Source: Candidatus Cloacimonadota bacterium
Lineage (GTDB): Bacteria; Cloacimonadota; Cloacimonadia; Cloacimonadales; Cloacimonadaceae
DNA length: 64,000 nt
NCBI GenBank assembly: GCA_029781115.1
Contig: JAKOXG010000011.1
Span: forward strand, 124,001-188,000
Direction: 5' to 3'
The position numbers were made by a program, and so were the translations under genes. This document shows positions 63,601 to 64,000 of the stretch, in pieces. Positions within the stretch are counted from its first letter, which is position 1; each line of letters opens with the position of its first letter. Under the pieces are notes generated by a model that ran no database searches, was not told where the DNA came from, and was given only the letters and a program-made list of their open reading frames with translations.

Positions 63601-63642
63601 CAGCAGCAACAAGGACTTTTTAGAAGAGGCTGAATTTAACAT
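60622..63642 (-). CDS. Zincin, TolB-like beta-propeller and Omp85-like barrel fusion
   Basis: The 1006-residue exported protein has a signal peptide (KKSLLLLLILAATLSLNA). A gluzincin-type protease domain follows: HELTH is at residues 139-143 and the third ligand is probably Glu171 in WFSEGLPEF. From about 290 to 590 lie TolB/WD40-like repeats (SPDGNSYVYFSNA, SPDGTQLLICGTQG, APDGKSIVFTS, SPDARYLVVSN). The C-terminal part (about 680-1006) resembles bacterial surface antigen barrels, with an Omp85-like VRGHESEDYG motif and the final strand GFGFGPRLNLGYVVLRFDIAWA. It overlaps the MCE-like gene by 23 bases and lies 46 bases before pepA. Its task, perhaps proteolysis or assembly at the outer membrane, is not known. 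Confidence 0.85.
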   Translation of the reverse strand: MLNSASSKKSLLLLLILAATLSLNAYNFGQNKVNVVDSKWSMIRSMHFDLYFPAGNDDFGRLVSLMCEEIYYRLKDDLRFPIKSRIPLIVYETQKEFLNTNIIYPLLTEGIGGFTESLRNRVVVPFEGSYPKLEELLVHELTHAYTNALDRSSSGLLRYMRPQSFPFWFSEGLPEFLSIGGEDDFNNMFILDMVINDKMRPLEYSDGYIAYRMGESFLKFIADEWGREKVGEYYFALRNARSTEEATNQVFGLDFGQLERRWHFYLKKLYYPCVSIYDPPMDQMEQRTFSAKDGSTFNYMPRFSPDGNSYVYFSNAGARYSIWLSSTHGLSKAKKLITGERSGKMQEFHYYRANLSWFPDNRSVAFTAKAASGDVIHILDTKKAKITQTIKLDKLNTIYEVDVSPDGTQLLICGTQGLQSDIFTYDLQRKDLLKVTDDHYWDAHARWAPDGKSIVFTSERILDKEGKREGFFANYRTGVFSLDLNTHELRKINDEDTACSYPMYVQSSDKIMYLSSIDGVTNYRIVDLENKQKADVSSVISGIYAGDISPDARYLVVSNYFNGAWNIYFDYNPLDSLKWKPYDANKAWQQDDNLFADIDMSLLDNYGRHSRRKRSTSGEANVANPRRPQFSPLESLLAQQDFSYDDKPTTPSRKPPKVDKYRSKLAVERLWGGLAYSSASGAVGFIEAGLADIMGSHAIGINAGLSGEWEENNLILSYLYLKKRTDFGFGAFNIFNDVVFKEQDDYYRYIQRETGLLLLLRYPFSRFLRLEFEQSVQQRKTRWDKWKEKGDGGEWIHFSDSEYSWVNSPGLSLVHDTALWGSTGPLLGTRSNASVSASFSGKEFDYLTAFLDLRSYTLFNKRYGFATRLFAGTCTDFDDNEKALYYDLYGFNGVRGHESEDYGHNKLLASAELRFPFFDYIAMNFPVPVTIPNIRGTIFADVGTVYNDWTKLRVFQNNALKDLKLGFGFGPRLNLGYVVLRFDIAWATDLQSYSKPAYYLSLVEDF

Positions 63643-64000
63643 ACTTTTTGGGGTTCTTCTTTACGTCTTGCACCAAGGCGTCCAGATTTTCTATGGATTG
63701 TATTGCTTTTGTATAGAGTTCATCGTCGTTCACCAGCTTTCCGGCGGTGCCCGTGGATGAGTTGATCTTGGTCATGGTTTGGCTTACTTTTGCGCTCAAA
63801 ACCCGCAGGCTGTCTAAGGTATCATGCAAGCCGGCGATGGCGGCAGGAGTGGCGCCGATGCTCTTGTTGAGGCTATCGGCATTGCTGGCGATGAGGGAGT
63901 TGATATTGCCGCTCAACTTATCCAGCTTCTTGAGGGTGAGCGAGAAGTCTGCGGCCAATTGATCCGTCTTGTCATCCACATTCCTGATGGTGGAGGATGC
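63620..64000 (-). CDS. MCE/MlaD-like protein, C-terminal part (runs off the window)
   Basis: The frame is open from the window edge to a stop at 63620, giving 126 codons. The visible part is a helical, Ser/Asn-rich tail: LDKLSGNINSLIASNADSLNKS, LHDTLDSLRVLSAKVSQTMTKINSSTGTAGKLVNDDELYTKAIQSIENLDALVQDVKKNPKKYVKFSLF in successive segments. The ending LDALVQDVKKNPKKYV with preceding GTAGKLVNDDELY is highly characteristic of MlaD/MCE-domain lipid-trafficking proteins. The MCE domain itself is beyond the window. It overlaps the start of the zincin-propeller-barrel gene, so translation is coupled. Confidence 0.8.
   Translation of the reverse strand, partial: ASSTIRNVDDKTDQLAADFSLTLKKLDKLSGNINSLIASNADSLNKSIGATPAAIAGLHDTLDSLRVLSAKVSQTMTKINSSTGTAGKLVNDDELYTKAIQSIENLDALVQDVKKNPKKYVKFSLF

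Overview
The window comes from a Gram-negative (two-membrane), probably anaerobic and fermentative bacterium. It encodes many lipoproteins, LolA and LptE homologues, SurA-type isomerases, an Omp85-like protein and secreted proteins, one of which ends in the NYPNPFNP sorting domain typical of the FCB group. That domain, together with tandem phosphotransbutyrylases, class I fumarase and the overall gene style, points to Candidatus Cloacimonadota. The taxonomic call is inference from gene content, without a database search.

Layout. Bases 1-1330 hold the N-terminal part of a secreted protein. Bases 1838-8930 carry plus-strand genes for methylthioadenosine salvage (mtnA, mtaD), trans-translation (smpB), an OlsB/OlsA-like lipid acyltransferase pair, a DUF58 protein and two-subunit fumarase. 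A near-perfect parS centromere site lies between the fumarase subunit genes. A minus-strand operon (16082 back to 8938) combines lptE, an RsuA/RluB pseudouridine synthase, ychF, ftsK, lolA, a mannose-1-phosphate guanylyltransferase and a SagB-like oxidoreductase. After an HTH-EIIA regulator with purE, enolase and an SPFH protein comes a metabolic run: a lipoprotein, two ptb paralogues, rpiB and glyA.

The centre is the chromosome origin. dnaA (32174-33508, minus) is flanked on both sides by DnaA-box clusters. The side downstream of dnaA carries a unit resembling the Bacillus subtilis basal unwinding system: two DnaA boxes, a short spacer, five TAG-type triplets (DnaA-trio), then an AT-rich stretch. 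Leftwards from the origin runs a nine-gene minus-strand cluster for envelope and protein maturation (lipoprotein, PpiC lipoprotein, SurA-like, pgpA, yajC, def, fmt, DUF116, HtrA-like protease). The parS site is about 23.5 kb from the origin, as expected for chromosome segregation by ParABS.

Right of the origin are tandem self-similar beta-repeat lipoproteins, gap and fba (glycolysis, with eno elsewhere in the window), a large secreted sorting-domain protein, a possible PD-(D/E)XK nuclease-like protein, a CPBP protease, an outer-membrane beta-barrel protein and a MacB-like ABC system, followed by purH, tRNA-Ser(GGA), sppA and rng. The last part is a minus-strand run: an MCE-like protein (partial), a zincin/beta-propeller/Omp85-like fusion, leucyl aminopeptidase and a ZnuABC-like metal importer.

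Three families of dispersed non-coding repeats occupy gaps between genes: family A (about 100 bp, four copies, one with an inverted core), family B (about 220 bp, three copies bounded by AAAATCAA-like motifs) and family C (20-bp hairpin, three copies). No CRISPR array, rRNA operon, prophage or insertion sequence was seen.
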